A DNA stretch of 64,000 bases from Adlercreutzia shanghongiae (GTDB lineage Bacteria; Actinomycetota; Coriobacteriia; Coriobacteriales; Eggerthellaceae): the NCBI RefSeq assembly GCF_035830635.1, contig NZ_JAYMFI010000009.1, positions 124,001 to 188,000 of the forward strand, in the 5' to 3' direction. Within the stretch, counting starts at the first letter, position 1; every line of letters begins with the position of its first letter. Positions 61,554 through 64,000 of this stretch are shown in pieces. Under the pieces are notes generated by a model. The model was not told the origin of the DNA, did no database searches, and was given only the letters and a program-made list of their open reading frames with translations. Position numbers and translations under genes: made by a program.

Positions 61554-62132
61554 ATGGCAGACGACAACAAGCTCGGCCGCAAGATCACGACGCTTCGTGA
61601 GGCCCATCACCTTTCCACCCAGGACTTGGCCGACCGCTGCGGTTGCGAGGTGGAGGTCATCGAGAAGCTGGAGGGCGGCGAGGTGCCCGCGTCGTTGGCG
61701 CCGCTGATCAAGCTGACCCGCGCCCTCGGCGTGCGCCTGGGCACCCTCATGGACGACGACGAGGACTTCGGTCCCGCCTACATCTCGGCCGACGCCATGG
61801 CCGAGGTGGAGCGCGTGAAGTCACTGCAGACGGCCAAGGACGCCGGCGACCTTTCCTACTTCAGCCTGGCGGCGGGCCGTCCCTCTCGGCACATGGACCC
61901 CTTCGTCATCACGGTGACGCCCACCGGTGAGGCCACTCGCAAGCTGGATTCCCACGAGGGCGAGGAGTGGCTGTTCGGTATGGAGGGCTCCATCGAGATC
62001 GAGTACGGCAACGAGACCTACGTGCTCGGCCCCGGCGAGTCCATCTACTACGATTCCATCGTGCCCCACCAGGTGCGTGCCCACAACGGCCAGAACGCCA
62101 AGTTTTTGGCGTGCGTATATACTCCGTTCTAG
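61554..62132 (+). CDS. XRE family regulator with cupin domain
   Basis: A 192-residue regulator. An N-terminal helix-turn-helix (about residues 8-62, LSTQDLADRCGCEVEVIEKL) is joined to a C-terminal cupin (about 115-190, EGEEWLFGMEGSIEIEYG, GPGESIYYDSIVPHQVRAHN). The cupin probably binds a small ligand or metal. A strong AAGGAGG precedes ATG 61554. The acyl-CoA ligase gene begins 8 bp downstream, so the regulator probably controls its own operon. Confidence 0.92.
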   Translation: MADDNKLGRKITTLREAHHLSTQDLADRCGCEVEVIEKLEGGEVPASLAPLIKLTRALGVRLGTLMDDDEDFGPAYISADAMAEVERVKSLQTAKDAGDLSYFSLAAGRPSRHMDPFVITVTPTGEATRKLDSHEGEEWLFGMEGSIEIEYGNETYVLGPGESIYYDSIVPHQVRAHNGQNAKFLACVYTPF

Positions 62133-62140
62133 GAGGCGCG

Positions 62141-63832
62141 ATGACTGAAGAGCAGAACAACGCGCCGCAGCCCGGCTCTCCCGATTACCCGCTGCACTCG
62201 GAGCTGACCCTGGGCGCCTACCTGAAACAGCAGGTGGCCGCCGATCCCGACCACGAGTTCGTGGTGTACCCCGACCGCGACCTGCGCTGGACCTACCGCG
62301 ACTTCGACGAGCGCACCGATAACCTCGCCAAGGGCCTGCTGGCCATCGGCATGAAGCCGGGCGACCACTTGGGCGTGTGGGCGCGCAACATCCCCGACTG
62401 GCTCACCTTCATGTACGCCAGCGCCAAGATCGGCGTAGTCATGGTGACGGTGAACCCGGTATACAAGTCCCACGAGCTGGACTACGTGCTCAAGCAGTCC
62501 GACATGAAGGCGCTCTGCGTCATCGACGCCTATCGCGATGTGGACTACCTGCAGATCATCCGCGACTTGGTGCCCGAGTCCTTAAGCGTGCAGCGCGGCT
62601 TTTTGCACTCCGAGGAGTACCCCTTCCTGGAGAACCTCATCTACATGGGCCCCGAGAAGCACCGCGGCTTCTACAGCGTGCCGGAGCTTCTGCTGCTGGG
62701 CCAGCACAAGCCCGATAGCTCCTTGGAATGGGCCCAGGGCCGGTTCGACAACAACGACGTGGTCATGATGCAGTACACGAGCGGCACCACGGGCTTTCCC
62801 AAAGGCGTCATGCTCACGCACCGCAACATCTTGAACAACGGCTTCTACATCGGCGAGGGCCAAAAGCTCGGGCCGGAGGACCGCGTGTGTCTGCCCGTGC
62901 CCTTCTTCCACTGCTTCGGCTGCGTGCTCGGCGTCATGGCCTCGCTCACGCACCGCTGCACTATGATCATCGTGGAGGACTTCAGCGCCGAGCTGGTGCT
63001 GCAGGCCCTGCACAAGGAGCGCGCCACGGCGGTCTACGGCGTGCCCACCATGTTCATCGCCGAGCTGAACCATCCCGATTTCGACAGCTTCGATTTGTCT
63101 CATCTGCGCACGGGCATCATGGCCGGCAGCCCCTGTCCGCCCGAGACCATGCGCGAGGTGATGGAGCGCATGAACATGCGCGACGTCACCATCTGCTACG
63201 GCCTCACCGAGACGAGCCCGGTGTTCACCCAGACCTCGGTGGACGACGACATCCCGCACAAGTGCGAGACCGTGGGGCGGGCCCATCCGCCGGTGGAGGT
63301 GCGCGTGCTGGATGTGAACGACGGGCACATCTGCGCGCCCGGCGAGCACGGCGAGCTGTGCTGCAAGGGCTACAACGTCATGAAGGGCTACTACAAGATG
63401 CCCGAGGAGACGGCCAAGGCCATCGACAAGAACGGCTTTCTGCATTCGGGCGACATGGGCACCGTGGATGAGGACGGCTACTTCCGCGTGACGGGCCGCA
63501 TCAAGGACATGATCATCCGCGGCGGCGAGAACATCTACCCGCTGGAGGTGGAGAACTTCCTGCTCACCATGCCCGGCGTGCTGGATGCCCAGGTGGTGGG
63601 CATTCCCGATGAGCGCCTCGGCGAGATCGTGGGCGCCTTCATCCGCACCCGCCCGGGGTATGAGGACATGACCGAGGACGATGTGCGCGAGTACGCCATT
63701 CCGCGCATCGCCCGCTACAAGGTGCCCAAGCGCGTATTCTTCGTGGACGATTTCCCCATGACGCCCTCCATGAAGGTGCAGAAGTTCAAACTGCGCGAAA
63801 TGGCCGAGGAATTGGTGAGGGCGGGGAAGTAG
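62141..63832 (+). CDS. AMP-forming acyl-CoA ligase (FadD/long-chain type)
   Basis: A 563-residue ANL-superfamily enzyme that activates a carboxylic acid to its CoA thioester. The P-loop-like motif is YTSGTTGFPKGVMLTH, the adenylate motif GLTETSPVFT, the hinge region RIKDMIIRGGENIYPLEVE, and the catalytic Lys lies in TPSMKVQKFKLRE. Size and motifs suit medium or long chain, or aromatic, acids; the substrate is not determinable here. ATG 62141 follows AGGAGG. It is co-transcribed with the XRE-cupin regulator. Confidence 0.92.
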   Translation: MTEEQNNAPQPGSPDYPLHSELTLGAYLKQQVAADPDHEFVVYPDRDLRWTYRDFDERTDNLAKGLLAIGMKPGDHLGVWARNIPDWLTFMYASAKIGVVMVTVNPVYKSHELDYVLKQSDMKALCVIDAYRDVDYLQIIRDLVPESLSVQRGFLHSEEYPFLENLIYMGPEKHRGFYSVPELLLLGQHKPDSSLEWAQGRFDNNDVVMMQYTSGTTGFPKGVMLTHRNILNNGFYIGEGQKLGPEDRVCLPVPFFHCFGCVLGVMASLTHRCTMIIVEDFSAELVLQALHKERATAVYGVPTMFIAELNHPDFDSFDLSHLRTGIMAGSPCPPETMREVMERMNMRDVTICYGLTETSPVFTQTSVDDDIPHKCETVGRAHPPVEVRVLDVNDGHICAPGEHGELCCKGYNVMKGYYKMPEETAKAIDKNGFLHSGDMGTVDEDGYFRVTGRIKDMIIRGGENIYPLEVENFLLTMPGVLDAQVVGIPDERLGEIVGAFIRTRPGYEDMTEDDVREYAIPRIARYKVPKRVFFVDDFPMTPSMKVQKFKLREMAEELVRAGK

Positions 63833-63915
63833 CCGATACGGGCGCTTCAGCCCCCTTCGAAACGACGAGCGCGTCGCAAGCGAGAGCCCGGCGCAGGAAA
63901 TGATAGGAGCCTTTC

Positions 63916-64000
63916 GTGAAACGAGCACTTACCCCCGGGACCTTTGACCCGATCACCGAGGGGCACCTTGATGTCATTCGCCGTGCTGCCCAGCTGGTGG
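63916..64000 (+). CDS. coaD: Phosphopantetheine adenylyltransferase, 5' part
   Basis: The first 28 codons only; the gene runs off the right edge. The sequence ALTPGTFDPITEGHLDVIRR is the nucleotide-binding start of CoaD, including the TxGH variant of the HxGH motif. CoaD makes dephospho-CoA from phosphopantetheine and ATP. The start is GTG 63916, about 7 bp after AGGAG. Confidence 0.9.
   Translation, partial: MKRALTPGTFDPITEGHLDVIRRAAQLV

Overview
This is 64 kb of a high-GC, gene-dense bacterial chromosome. The gene content fits an anaerobic or microaerophilic actinomycete of the Coriobacteriia, most likely Eggerthellaceae. The signs are a cytoplasmic [NiFe]-hydrogenase, an NADP-type glutamate dehydrogenase, a Tat-exported Fe-S lipoprotein, a LuxR regulator with about twelve membrane helices divergent from a molybdopterin oxidoreductase, and strong use of GTG/TTG starts. 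That placement is inferred from gene content; no rRNA is present to confirm it. I see no prophage, no insertion sequence and no CRISPR array.

Layout, left to right. (1) 1-1085: 3' part of a [NiFe]-hydrogenase large subunit, followed by a nested inverted-repeat element. (2) 1345-11596: cell-shape cluster mreB-mreC-mreD-PBP2-rodA, then a DUF697-like protein, a B12-binding radical SAM protein with its DUF2344 partner, and a HIT protein. (3) 11762-12034: three identical tandem tRNA-Asp genes. (4) 12128-15517: cysteine synthase-like gene, a reverse-strand isochorismatase-Nudix fusion, and a slipin. (5) 15698-22516: rplS, rnhB, yraN, comM-like, dprA, trmFO, xer recombinase, an order common in Gram-positive genomes. 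(6) 22747-29867: small membrane peptide, MFS transporter, uvrA (SOS box), an uncharacterised membrane protein with a probably leaderless mRNA, and gdhA. (7) 30017-34003: hypA, Tat Fe-S lipoprotein, LysR regulator, flavodoxin-ferredoxin fusion. (8) 34098-37822: SOS-box-controlled Y-family polymerase with a YolD-like partner, then an MFS-CBS fusion. (9) 37871-42702: DUF2130 protein, AbiEi/AbiEii toxin-antitoxin pair with a palindromic operator, a Cys/Lys-rich miniprotein, and a HIRAN + Sel1-repeat pair. (10) 42821-49606: AddB/AddA-like helicase-nuclease and a small partner. (11) 49741-52402: dimethylargininase-like hydrolase, mini-glutaredoxin, a 30-bp inverted repeat pair, serC. (12) 52600-58038: LuxR-type membrane regulator divergent from a molybdopterin enzyme, ferredoxin, zinc ribbon, membrane protein and a small protein with repeated flavinylation-like motifs. 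(13) 58144-64000: serA, leuA, XRE-cupin regulator, acyl-CoA ligase and the start of coaD.

Several themes link these genes. DNA repair and recombination recur (uvrA, Y-polymerase, AddAB, DprA, ComM, Xer), and two members carry near-identical LexA-type boxes. Serine synthesis is split between serC and serA, next to leuA. Redox genes (hydrogenase, HypA, Fe-S lipoprotein, flavodoxin-ferredoxin, molybdopterin operon) suggest flexible anaerobic respiration. The least-described parts are the molybdopterin operon with its membrane LuxR regulator and flavinylation-like repeat protein, the MFS-CBS and isochorismatase-Nudix fusions, and the intergenic inverted repeats. All functions are inferred from sequence reading alone.
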